Shown here: positions 1 to 6,993 of the stretch, piece after piece
Layout: each line of letters starts with the position of its first letter
How positions within the stretch are numbered: the stretch's first letter is position 1
Origin: Lachnospiraceae bacterium
GTDB lineage: Bacteria > Bacillota > Clostridia > Lachnospirales > Lachnospiraceae
Assembly: GCA_017620255.1 (NCBI GenBank)
Contig: JAFZQU010000019.1
Location: 150,160-214,159 of the forward strand
Direction: 5' to 3'
DNA length: 64,000 nucleotides
Program-made: the position numbers and the translations under genes
The notes under the pieces: generated by a model
What the model was told of the DNA's origin: nothing
Database searches by the model: none
The model's input: only the letters and a program-made list of their open reading frames with translations

Positions 1-1289
1 TTTTTCAGGGCTTCGACTTCGATGGCCATCTGCATGCTTTTACGGTTCAGTTCGTCCAGTTCGGTCGGCATGGAATCCTGCTCGGTCTTGATCAGCGCGC
101 AGGCTTCATCCACCAGGTCGATCGCCTTATCCGGCAAAAATCTGTCGGAAATATAGCGGTGCGAAAGCGTGGCTGCACTGACGAGAGCCGCATCCGTGAT
201 TTTGACGTGATGATAATTCTCGTAACGTTCTTTCAGACCCCTCAGGATCGAGATCGTATCCTCCACTGTCGGTTCATCCACCATGACCGGCTGGAAACGG
301 CGTTCCAGCGCCGCATCCTTTTCGATGTACTGTCTGTATTCATCCAGCGTCGTCGCGCCGATGCAGTGCAGCTCGCCCCTTGCCAGCATGGGTTTTAACA
401 TATTGCCGGCATCCAGCGCGCCGTCTGTTTTGCCGGCGCCCACGATGGTGTGCAGCTCATCGATGAACAGGATGATCTGTCCGTCGGAATTCTTCACGTC
501 TTCCAGCACGGCTTTCAGGCGCTCCTCAAACTCGCCGCGGTATTTTGCCCCCGCCACCAGCGCGCCCATATCCAGCGCAAAGATCTTCTTGTCCTTCAGT
601 CCTTCCGGCACATCCCCGCGCACGATCCTCTGCGCCAGGCCTTCCACGACCGCCGTCTTGCCGACGCCCGGTTCGCCGATCAGCACCGGATTGTTCTTGG
701 TCTTTCTGCTCAGGATCCGGATCACGTTACGGATCTCGGAATCCCTGCCGATCACGGGATCAAGTTTCTGATTCCTCGCTTTCTCAACGAGCTCCTGCCC
801 GTATTTTTCAAGTGTATCGTAGGTCGCTTCCGGATTGTCGCTGACCACTCTCTGGTTGCCTCTGACCGTGGAAAGTGCCTGCAGGAAACGCTCCCTGGTG
901 ATGCCATACTCGCGGAACAGATCCTTCATGGCTTCGTTGGGGTATTTCAGCAATGACAGGAAAAGATGCTCGACACTGATGTATTCGTCTCCCATGGCTT
1001 TTGCTTCGTCTTCGGCAGAGATCAAAACCTTGTTCAGTTTCTGGCCCACATAAACCTGACCGCCCTGCACCTTTGTGCGGGCCTTCAGTTTGCTCTCCGC
1101 GTTGTCGAGAAAATGTTCCTTCTGAATGTCCATTTTCTCGATGAGTTTTAAGATCAGGCTGTCTTCCTGCGTCAGCAGGGCATAAAGCAGATGTTCCTGT
1201 TCGATCTCCTGATTTCCGTATTCATAAGCCAGTTTCTCGCAGTCATTGACCGCTTCCACCGATTTCTGTGTGAATTTATTGATGTTCAT
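1..1289 (-). CDS. clpB: ATP-dependent chaperone ClpB, N-terminal half (runs off window)
   Basis: ClpB is a hexameric AAA+ disaggregase that works with DnaK to resolubilise aggregated proteins in the cytoplasm. The reverse strand translates from an ATG at 1289 preceded by GGGGAGGTGATCCT. The first ~150 residues form the double Clp N-domain ([10 protein letters not shown] and [10 protein letters not shown] repeats). The first AAA+ module follows with Walker A GEPGVGKT, Walker B ILFIDELH, and the [11 protein letters not shown] and [15 protein letters not shown] motifs. The visible part (about 429 codons) stops at the start of the coiled-coil middle domain, roughly half of the usual ~860 residues. 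The N-domain plus the expected M-domain position separate it from ClpC and ClpA. A CIRCE element overlaps its promoter, so HrcA control is expected. No frameshift is seen in the visible part. Confidence 0.97.
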   Translation of the reverse strand, partial: MNINKFTQKSVEAVNDCEKLAYEYGNQEIEQEHLLYALLTQEDSLILKLIEKMDIQKEHFLDNAESKLKARTKVQGGQVYVGQKLNKVLISAEDEAKAMGDEYISVEHLFLSLLKYPNEAMKDLFREYGITRERFLQALSTVRGNQRVVSDNPEATYDTLEKYGQELVEKARNQKLDPVIGRDSEIRNVIRILSRKTKNNPVLIGEPGVGKTAVVEGLAQRIVRGDVPEGLKDKKIFALDMGALVAGAKYRGEFEERLKAVLEDVKNSDGQIILFIDELHTIVGAGKTDGALDAGNMLKPMLARGELHCIGATTLDEYRQYIEKDAALERRFQPVMVDEPTVEDTISILRGLKERYENYHHVKITDAALVSAATLSHRYISDRFLPDKAIDLVDEACALIKTEQDSMPTELDELNRKSMQMAIEVEALK

Positions 1290-1320
1290 AGGATCACCTC
1301 CCCTTGTTTTCTACGCGACT

Positions 1321-1350
1321 ATCATAGCACGCCTTGTTAGCACTCGTCAA
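1321..1350 (-). promoter_or_regulatory. clpB promoter
   Basis: Reading leftward, -35 TTGACG (1345-1350) and -10 TATGAT (1321-1326) are separated by 18 bp, about 30 bp before the clpB start codon. The -35 hexamer lies inside the CIRCE palindrome, so repressor binding would block RNA polymerase. Confidence 0.85.
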
Positions 1351-1363
1351 TAGTGAGTGCTAA
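1337..1363. promoter_or_regulatory. CIRCE operator (HrcA binding site)
   Basis: Perfect match to the CIRCE consensus: TTAGCACTC, nine bases, then GAGTGCTAA. CIRCE is the heat-shock operator bound by HrcA in Firmicutes. It overlaps the clpB -35 hexamer. This indicates that clpB belongs to the HrcA regulon in this organism; in many Firmicutes clpB is instead under CtsR. Confidence 0.96.
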
Positions 1364-1373
1364 TAAAAAACAA

Positions 1374-1410
1374 TAAAAAAACTGTGAACCAAAAATAAAG
1401 GATTCACAGC
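1374..1410 (-). terminator. Intrinsic terminator of the toxin-antitoxin operon
   Basis: Arms CTGTGAA (1382-1388) and TTCACAG (1403-1409) form a hairpin. Read leftward it is followed by a run of seven T (A-tract at 1374-1380). It lies 77 bp after the toxin stop codon and just upstream of the clpB control region. Confidence 0.8.
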
Positions 1411-1486
1411 TTTACATTTCATTATAAAATTTGGCTTAGTTTAGAGGGGGGGCATTACCTCTTTTATTGCTTATCGCAAAGGAAAA

Positions 1487-1816
1487 CTAAGTGTCTTCTT
1501 CCAACAGCCTGTCTATATCCATTGCTCCATATGGAATACGAACAATCTCTACTCGCATATGATCGTCATTTACAAGATACAACACCGCATAATTATCAAC
1601 ATTAAGTCTGTACATACCTATGCTCTTCCACGGTTCATACGGCATTAACGGATTGGTCTTGGGAAATCTGTCCAGGTTCTTGATCGCGGTGCGGATACGG
1701 TTTACCTGTCCCTCAGCATTATCTCGTGATTGAAGATCATAAGCAATGTATATGTATATATTTCGAAGATCATCCATCGCCTCATCCGAATAGCAGATGC
1801 TGTATCTTTTGCTCAT
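1487..1816 (-). CDS. RelE/ParE-type toxin
   Basis: 109-residue protein of the ParE/RelE toxin fold. The start (SKRYSICYSDEAMDDL) matches the usual first strand and helix with an alternating hydrophobic pattern. A mid-region KNLDRFPKTNP and a C-terminal strand pair (YAVLYLVNDD, VEIVRIPYG) are typical of the family. RelE members cleave mRNA on the ribosome, while ParE members poison gyrase; the subfamily cannot be decided from sequence here. The start codon overlaps the antitoxin stop (ATGA), so the pair is translationally coupled, and a terminator follows. Length is normal for the family, with no sign of decay. Confidence 0.85.
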   Translation of the reverse strand: MSKRYSICYSDEAMDDLRNIYIYIAYDLQSRDNAEGQVNRIRTAIKNLDRFPKTNPLMPYEPWKSIGMYRLNVDNYAVLYLVNDDHMRVEIVRIPYGAMDIDRLLEEDT

Positions 1817-2118
1817 ATACCAAATTCCTCAGCAAACATGTTATCAACATCTTCCGTCGAATTTGTCCGTCCGGCCTTAATGGAATCAACACCCTTTTTA
1901 AGTTCATTGTCAAATTCGGTGCGGCTAAGGCCTTCCGCAGAGAATGCCTTTGTCTCCGGAAGCTTTAATTGGAACGGCAGTCCTTTTAATAAAACGATCT
2001 GACTGTACAGCATTTGAATCGCAGATGATGGAGTTATTCCCAACTGAGACAGGATTCCCTCTGCATTATCCTTTAGATTTGTATCTATACGTGCGTATAC
2101 TGCAGTTGTATTTGCCAT
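1813..2118 (-). CDS. RelB/DinJ-type antitoxin
   Basis: About 101 residues from the ATG at 2118, chosen because AAAGGAG lies at the right distance upstream; an ORF extension to 2184 has no ribosome binding site. The N-terminus (ANTTAVYARIDTNLKDNAEG) has the ribbon-helix-helix pattern of RelB/DinJ, and ILSQLGITPSSAIQMLYSQI is the family's hallmark helix pair. The acidic C-terminus (STEDVDNMFAEEFGI) is the probable toxin-binding tail. It should neutralise the downstream toxin and repress its own promoter. The gene lies first in the operon, as is usual. Confidence 0.88.
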   Translation of the reverse strand: MANTTAVYARIDTNLKDNAEGILSQLGITPSSAIQMLYSQIVLLKGLPFQLKLPETKAFSAEGLSRTEFDNELKKGVDSIKAGRTNSTEDVDNMFAEEFGI

Positions 2119-2141
2119 AGCTTCATTCTCCTTTCGACAAT

Positions 2142-2187
2142 ATGATAGCATCATGTGCAAGCATTTGCAAGCATCTGAAAGCATTTC
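2142..2187 (-). promoter_or_regulatory. Toxin-antitoxin promoter with direct-repeat operator
   Basis: Reading leftward, -35 TTGCAA (2165-2170) and -10 TATCAT (2142-2147) are 17 bp apart. The -35 region is embedded in three near-identical 10-bp direct repeats (GCAAGCATTT, GCAAGCATCT, GAAAGCATTT on the plus strand, about 2157-2187). Repeats overlapping the promoter fit an autorepression site for the RelB-like antitoxin. Confidence 0.6.
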
Positions 2188-2258
2188 TTTTCAGTATCAG
2201 ACGGATTTCGGTGAATGATTTCAGGTAGTGAAAGGTTGAGGAAATGTAAATTCTGCCA

Positions 2259-2382
2259 AGTCGCTATGCTGGATGGGTTGTGCATCGGACCTGATGTCCG
2301 CTGCACAATCCTGCTTCGCAGGACAGTTTCCTTCGGAAACTGCCAGGTCGCTATGCTGAACACCTGATGTGTTCAGCATAGC
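2259..2382. repeat. Cluster of four back-to-back hairpins
   Basis: Four near-perfect inverted repeats: 2278-2308 (arms TTGTGCA/TGCACAA plus CGGAC/GTCCG, loop CTGAT), 2309-2323 (TCCTGC/GCAGGA, loop TTC), 2324-2342 (CAGTTTCC/GGAAACTG, loop TTC), 2350-2382 (14-bp arms, loop CTGAT). A direct repeat of AGTCGCTATGCTG/GGTCGCTATGCTG begins and ends the block. The last hairpin supplies the final codons and stop of the trmH-like gene. It may be a REP/MITE-like element or a processed structured RNA. Confidence 0.7.
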
Positions 2383-3191
2383 TCCCAGAATGCAACCGCT
2401 GAGGCAGCGGCAACGTTGAGGGAATCAACGCCTGCGTGCATCGGGATCTTTACGATGTGGTCACAGGAAGCGATGGTCGAAGGTTTCAGACCGTCTCCTT
2501 CCGCGCCAAAGACAAGTGCCAGTCTGTCATAGGATTTCAGAACGGGGTCATCGATCGGGATGGAGTCCCCGGATAAGGCCATGGCGGCCGTATGAAAACC
2601 AAACTGTTTCAGAATACCGATCCCGCCTTCTGCAAGGACCGGGATATAGTCCCAGGGGACCTGGAAGACGCAGCCCATACCGACACGGATCGCACGCCGG
2701 TAAAGCGGATCGGCGCAGTCCCGCGTCACGAGAACGGCATCCATGGAAAGCGCGGCTGCGTTGCGGATGATCGCCCCCACATTGGCGGGATTGACCAGCC
2801 CTTCGAGTACGGCGATCCGGAGCGGACGGTCCTCTCCGGCAAGAGCCGACAAAAGCGCGGCAGGCCCCGGCATCTCACGTCTGTACATGGCAACCAGGAT
2901 GCCGCCTGTCAGGTTGTATCCTGTGATCGTCGTGATCGCATCATGTTCCGCGATGTAAACGGGCACATCCGGATAGGGTTCAAACAGCGGTCTGGCACGC
3001 TCGATCTTCTTGTCCTCGATCAGGAAAGAATGCGGCTTGTATCCCGCCTCGAGCGCACGTATCGCAACCTTGTCGCTTTCCGCAATGAAAAGGCCCGTCC
3101 TTGGTTCATAAAAACGGGCCAGCTGTACTTCATTCAGTTCCGTAAAGACCTCCAGTTCTTCCCGTGAGAGGTCATCTACGAGGATCTGCAT
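2373..3191 (-). CDS. TrmH/SpoU-family RNA 2'-O-methyltransferase
   Basis: 272 residues. SAM-dependent ribose 2'-O-methylation of tRNA or rRNA by the knotted SPOUT fold is the family activity. The three SPOUT motifs are present: NPANVGAIIRNAAAL (motif 1), LVFGAEGDGL (motif 2) and IPMHAGVDSLNVAAASAV (motif 3), which form the trefoil-knot SAM site. The N-terminal ~110 residues fit the substrate-binding domain of longer TrmH/RlmB-like members. The target nucleotide cannot be assigned. The start ATG at 3191 abuts the zinc peptidase stop and has AAGGAG inside that gene, suggesting coupled translation. The 3' end (stop at 2373-2375) lies in a long perfect hairpin. Confidence 0.9.
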   Translation of the reverse strand: MQILVDDLSREELEVFTELNEVQLARFYEPRTGLFIAESDKVAIRALEAGYKPHSFLIEDKKIERARPLFEPYPDVPVYIAEHDAITTITGYNLTGGILVAMYRREMPGPAALLSALAGEDRPLRIAVLEGLVNPANVGAIIRNAAALSMDAVLVTRDCADPLYRRAIRVGMGCVFQVPWDYIPVLAEGGIGILKQFGFHTAAMALSGDSIPIDDPVLKSYDRLALVFGAEGDGLKPSTIASCDHIVKIPMHAGVDSLNVAAASAVAFWELC

Positions 3192-3941
3192 CTATCTTCT
3201 CCTTCTTCCGCCTCCAAAGATCAGGACAAGCCGCAGCACCTGCAGGATCGTTGCCGCAGCACTTGCGACATAAGTCATGGCGGCACTCTTCAGCACCTTC
3301 CTGGCGCCGTACACTTCATCCGGCTCCATCAGCCGCATGTTTTCCAACGTTGCAAGCGCCCTTCTGCTGGCATCAAATTCCACCGGCAGCGTGACCAGTT
3401 GGAAAAGCATACCAAACGAGAACAGCACGATCCCCAGTCTTACCAGCAGATCCGAACCGCCGAGGAAACGCGGGGAACTTGCAAGCAGCATACCGACAAT
3501 GATGATCGGGATGCCGAACTTGGAACCGAAGTTTGCGACCGGCAGAATGGCCGATCTGATCTTTAAGGGAAAATATCCTTCGTTGTACTGCATGGCATGT
3601 CCGCACTCATGCGCTGCCACGCCCAAAGCCGCAACGGATACGGAATCATATACGGGATCGGAAAGGCTGACTATCTTCGTACGCGGATTGAAATTATCCG
3701 TCAGTTCTCCGCGGATGTGCGAGACCGAAACATCATACACGCCGTTTGCCTTCAGGATCTGCGTTGCCACCTGTGCACCGGTCAGGCCGGCACGGTTTGC
3801 AACACGCGAAAATTTATTGAAAGAAGACTTCACACCGGCACTGGCAGCCATCGATAAAACCGCACCGATCAGTACCAGGATATAGGTCCAGCCCATGCCG
3901 CCCGAACCATACATTGCATTCATAAATAATCCGTTCATCAT
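3192..3941 (-). CDS. Membrane zinc metallopeptidase (YugP family)
   Basis: 249 residues. HECGH at residues 111-115 is the zinc-binding active site of this neutral zinc metallopeptidase family. It has an N-terminal membrane segment (about 18-36) and further hydrophobic segments at about 130-200 and at the C-terminus, so it is an integral membrane protease. The basic tail GGGRRRR is likely cytoplasmic. The start overlaps the lipid kinase stop by four bases (ATGA), and the gene is followed directly by the TrmH-like gene, so the three form one operon. Substrates are unknown for the family. Confidence 0.88.
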   Translation of the reverse strand: MMNGLFMNAMYGSGGMGWTYILVLIGAVLSMAASAGVKSSFNKFSRVANRAGLTGAQVATQILKANGVYDVSVSHIRGELTDNFNPRTKIVSLSDPVYDSVSVAALGVAAHECGHAMQYNEGYFPLKIRSAILPVANFGSKFGIPIIIVGMLLASSPRFLGGSDLLVRLGIVLFSFGMLFQLVTLPVEFDASRRALATLENMRLMEPDEVYGARKVLKSAAMTYVASAAATILQVLRLVLIFGGGRRRR

Positions 3942-4852
3942 ATGATCATCCTCACCTGTTTCTCTTCCTGTGTCACAACGACTTCCGACTGGATCCCCGC
4001 AGACTCACCGTCCACATGGACCGGCATCGGCACTTCCGTTCTGACGACCACTTTTTTAGCTCTGTATGTATTGATACCTGCGAACCGCGTATGTTTCCCT
4101 TTCAGGGCCGTCGGCAGGATACGCAGGACTCTTTCCTTGGACAGATCCCCGACAATGAGCACGTCCAGCATGCCGTCCGCATAATCCGCTTCCGGACAGA
4201 ACATAAAGCCGCCGCCCTCATACCGGTGTACCATGCCCGTCACGAACAGGAGCTGGTCCACATGGATCTCACGCTCGTCATCTAAGATCACGGTACCGCT
4301 GATCTTCTTTGTACCGGCCAGCTGTTTTAACGCGATGCCGAGGTACGTCAGTTTACCAAGGCCCACCTTGTTCAGTGCGACTTTGATCTTGGAATTCAGC
4401 GCCTCGTGGCAGATGGCCGCATCATAGCCGATCCCCATGCTGACGGAGAAATTCTTGACGCCGCCCGTATAGGTCAGCCGTCCGATATCCATCGGCACGA
4501 TCTTATTCGGCTTTAAGATCACATCGAGCATCTTCATCGGATCTTTGGGAAAGCCGAAATCACGGATCAGGTCATTGCTCGAACCGGTCGGAATGCAGCC
4601 GATCGTGACTTTGGAAAAATCACGGATCCCGCATACCACTTCGTTCATCGTTCCGTCGCCGCCGCAGACCACGATCGTGACGTCTTCGTCCGTCTTCGTG
4701 ATATCTTCCGCAAACCTTTTCGCCGAACCGTCCCCGTCCGTCATATAAACAACATAGGGGATCTGCTCCGCAAACAGTTTCTTTTCTATCTCTTTCCAGA
4801 GAATCGCGCCCTTTCCGCTCGAAGAGGCGGGATTTACGATAAAATGATACAT
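3938..4852 (-). CDS. Diacylglycerol/sphingosine kinase-family lipid kinase
   Basis: About 304 residues. The catalytic nucleotide-binding motif CGGDGTMNEV lies near residue 65, and SGKG (near 14) and GIGYDA are also family-typical. YegS/DgkB-type enzymes phosphorylate membrane diacylglycerol or related lipids. The ATG at 4852 is preferred to a TTG two codons upstream because GGAGGG sits six bases before it. The C-terminal half (VDQLLFVTGMV, PEADYADGMLDVLIV) matches the beta-sandwich lipid domain. First gene of a three-gene operon with the zinc peptidase and the methyltransferase. Confidence 0.9.
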   Translation of the reverse strand: MYHFIVNPASSSGKGAILWKEIEKKLFAEQIPYVVYMTDGDGSAKRFAEDITKTDEDVTIVVCGGDGTMNEVVCGIRDFSKVTIGCIPTGSSNDLIRDFGFPKDPMKMLDVILKPNKIVPMDIGRLTYTGGVKNFSVSMGIGYDAAICHEALNSKIKVALNKVGLGKLTYLGIALKQLAGTKKISGTVILDDEREIHVDQLLFVTGMVHRYEGGGFMFCPEADYADGMLDVLIVGDLSKERVLRILPTALKGKHTRFAGINTYRAKKVVVRTEVPMPVHVDGESAGIQSEVVVTQEEKQVRMII

Positions 4853-4930
4853 ATTCAACCCTCCGTACGCCTATTGTAACACAATTTTACGTTCCGGAAA
4901 ACAGTTATAAAACAGGCCCGGAGACAGCCG

Positions 4931-6925
4931 TCACAGATACCCGAGCTCGCAGAGTTTTTGGTAAACCTGTTTGCCGATGAGCGTGTACCCCGTGCTGTTG
5001 AAGTGCGACGAATCGATACAGAAGCTTGCCGGCATCCGTTTCTTTGCCATCTCGCTCTTATCCTCATCTGTGGGCTCCACCCCTGCGTCCTCAAACGCAG
5101 GTCCCATCATATAGGAATAGATATCCAATAAGTGTTCCCCGAACTCTTCTTCAAAAGCCTCATTGACTTCAAGGATCTGCGGGATCGCACCCGTCTTGAT
5201 CATGTTCAGGACGATGTAACGGTCCGTTCCGGTAAAATCAACGATCGAGTGAATATATGCAAACGTGTCCTTGACATTTTCAGGCGTCAAGTCATCGTTG
5301 CTTCCGTTCCAGATGACCAGGATATCGCTCTTGCGTTTGTCGCGCATCGCGAAGAATTCCAACTGCTCCCCTACCTTCGCGGTCACTTCTTTTCCGGGTT
5401 TTAAGCGTGTGAAATATCTGGTCCCGTCCTTTGGATCGATGCTGACGTTTCCTTCCACACCGGCAAGGATACAGGGATTGACCGAATTGTCCCCGTCATA
5501 TTCCCCACGTGCGGACAGCTCTTTATCTCCGCCAAACACAAGCAGCATCTCATGTCCCGCCATGTCGCTGACCGGCACGATCTCCACAGGCTCCGTGTCC
5601 GCCGGGATCGTGATCTTTTTGTCAAGCCGCATCGGATTACCGCCCGCCCGCGCTGCGATCAGACTGCTCTTTTCCGAGTATACCCCGTAGTTCCTGACAG
5701 TGATCTCCTTGTCATCCTTCTTCGCACATTCCTGCACAACGTTCGGGATCGTAACGCCTTCACCGCCGGTACCCTCTGTCAGCGAATCGCCCCAGAAGAC
5801 AACTCTCTGTACGCCAAAATCATCCGCCGCGTAGACCGGATCGAGCGGCAGATATCCCAGATACATGAGTTTGCGGTAGACCTGCTCTGCGATCTCCCTG
5901 TAAAAATCAGGCGTGCCGTGTACATGGTCCTGCCTGAGCGAATCCGGGATGATCCCTGCCTTGATATCCTTTTCATCCTGCGCAGTCGGTGTGATCCCCG
6001 CATCGGCCAGTCCGTAGGAAAGAAAATAATCGCGGATGTCTAAGAAATGTTCGCCGTATGATTTTGCCATCTCTTCATTGATCTCATCGAGATCGTCACT
6101 CTCATCGGCGTAAGTCAGACCGATCACGACATAGTGCGGCGAACCGATATCATCAAGGATCCGCTGCTGGTTCTCAATGAGTTCCTCCGCCTTCGAGGCA
6201 TCGAGCCCGTCATTGGCACCGGAGAAGAGGATCACGATGTCCTTGCTGCTCCTGTTCATCGAAGCCTGCGTGGAAATGCGCGTCCCGCCTGCGATCGCGA
6301 CCGGCGAGCCGGCTTTGCTGCGGATAAAGGTGTAGCCGCTGCCTGTCAGCGACAGCGTTCCCGGAACCCCGCCAAGCATACAGGGATTGACGCCGACCGA
6401 CCCGTTCCGAAGGATCTGCGCACTCTTGCCGCCTGCAAACGTGACTCTGATCGCCACCGGCGCCACTTCACCCGGGATCACGCACTCGCTCGCATAGATC
6501 GGCGTTGCGCCCTCCCTGACCGCAATGGCTCTCGTGGAATCGGAATGCAGGCCGTAATTGATGATCTTCGCATCGGTCAGTGTGCCAAGCACATCCGGAT
6601 AGGCATGCCCGTCGCTCGCCTCCGTCAGCGAATCGCCCCAGCAGACGATCCGCGGCAGTTCGTCCTGTTTATAGACGCAGACCGGCACGATCGGACCGTG
6701 ATAGGTGTCCGTCTGCTTTGTCTGCATGACGGCGTCCACCAGATCCCCCCGCTCCTCTTCCTCACTGTTGACGGCAATGACCAGATCCTCCTGTTCTTCC
6801 GGCTGCACGGGTTCTTCCCGGTTATTCAGCGCAAAGATCAGAAAGACAAGACCGGCCGCCAGCAGTACGCCGACGCCGATCAACAGCTTCCATATCATGC
6901 TTTTGCCGATCTGTAACTTCTTCAT
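4931..6925 (-). CDS. Membrane-anchored protein with two tandem SGNH/GDSL hydrolase-like domains
   Basis: 664 residues. An N-terminal membrane segment (about 13-33) and short linker precede two copies of an SGNH esterase-like domain. Domain 1 has CWGDSLTEA (nucleophile Ser), FSGANDGLD (block III Asn) and DHVHGTPDF (His). Domain 2 has FWGDSLTEG, WNGSNDDLT and DSSHFNSTGY. Both copies therefore keep Ser, Asn and the Asp-x-x-His pair. Between Ser and Asn each copy carries an insert of similar layout (VNPCMLGGVPG / VNPCILAGVEG), so the protein arose by internal duplication of one ~310-residue unit. It is likely extracytoplasmic, acting on acylated polysaccharides or lipids; the substrate is unknown. 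An extended -10 (TGCTATAAT, TATAAT at 6973-6978) lies upstream. Confidence 0.82.
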   Translation of the reverse strand: MKKLQIGKSMIWKLLIGVGVLLAAGLVFLIFALNNREEPVQPEEQEDLVIAVNSEEEERGDLVDAVMQTKQTDTYHGPIVPVCVYKQDELPRIVCWGDSLTEASDGHAYPDVLGTLTDAKIINYGLHSDSTRAIAVREGATPIYASECVIPGEVAPVAIRVTFAGGKSAQILRNGSVGVNPCMLGGVPGTLSLTGSGYTFIRSKAGSPVAIAGGTRISTQASMNRSSKDIVILFSGANDGLDASKAEELIENQQRILDDIGSPHYVVIGLTYADESDDLDEINEEMAKSYGEHFLDIRDYFLSYGLADAGITPTAQDEKDIKAGIIPDSLRQDHVHGTPDFYREIAEQVYRKLMYLGYLPLDPVYAADDFGVQRVVFWGDSLTEGTGGEGVTIPNVVQECAKKDDKEITVRNYGVYSEKSSLIAARAGGNPMRLDKKITIPADTEPVEIVPVSDMAGHEMLLVFGGDKELSARGEYDGDNSVNPCILAGVEGNVSIDPKDGTRYFTRLKPGKEVTAKVGEQLEFFAMRDKRKSDILVIWNGSNDDLTPENVKDTFAYIHSIVDFTGTDRYIVLNMIKTGAIPQILEVNEAFEEEFGEHLLDIYSYMMGPAFEDAGVEPTDEDKSEMAKKRMPASFCIDSSHFNSTGYTLIGKQVYQKLCELGYL

Positions 6926-6993
6926 CTTCCGGATGACTCCAAACGGTTTCTACATAAGAAACACTTTATCCGATTATAGCACCGTGCGCAAGT

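Noticed and set aside
2151..2363. Leftward 70-residue ORF upstream of the antitoxin
   Set aside because: It lies across the hairpin cluster and the promoter of the toxin-antitoxin operon, has no ribosome binding site and no recognisable pattern.
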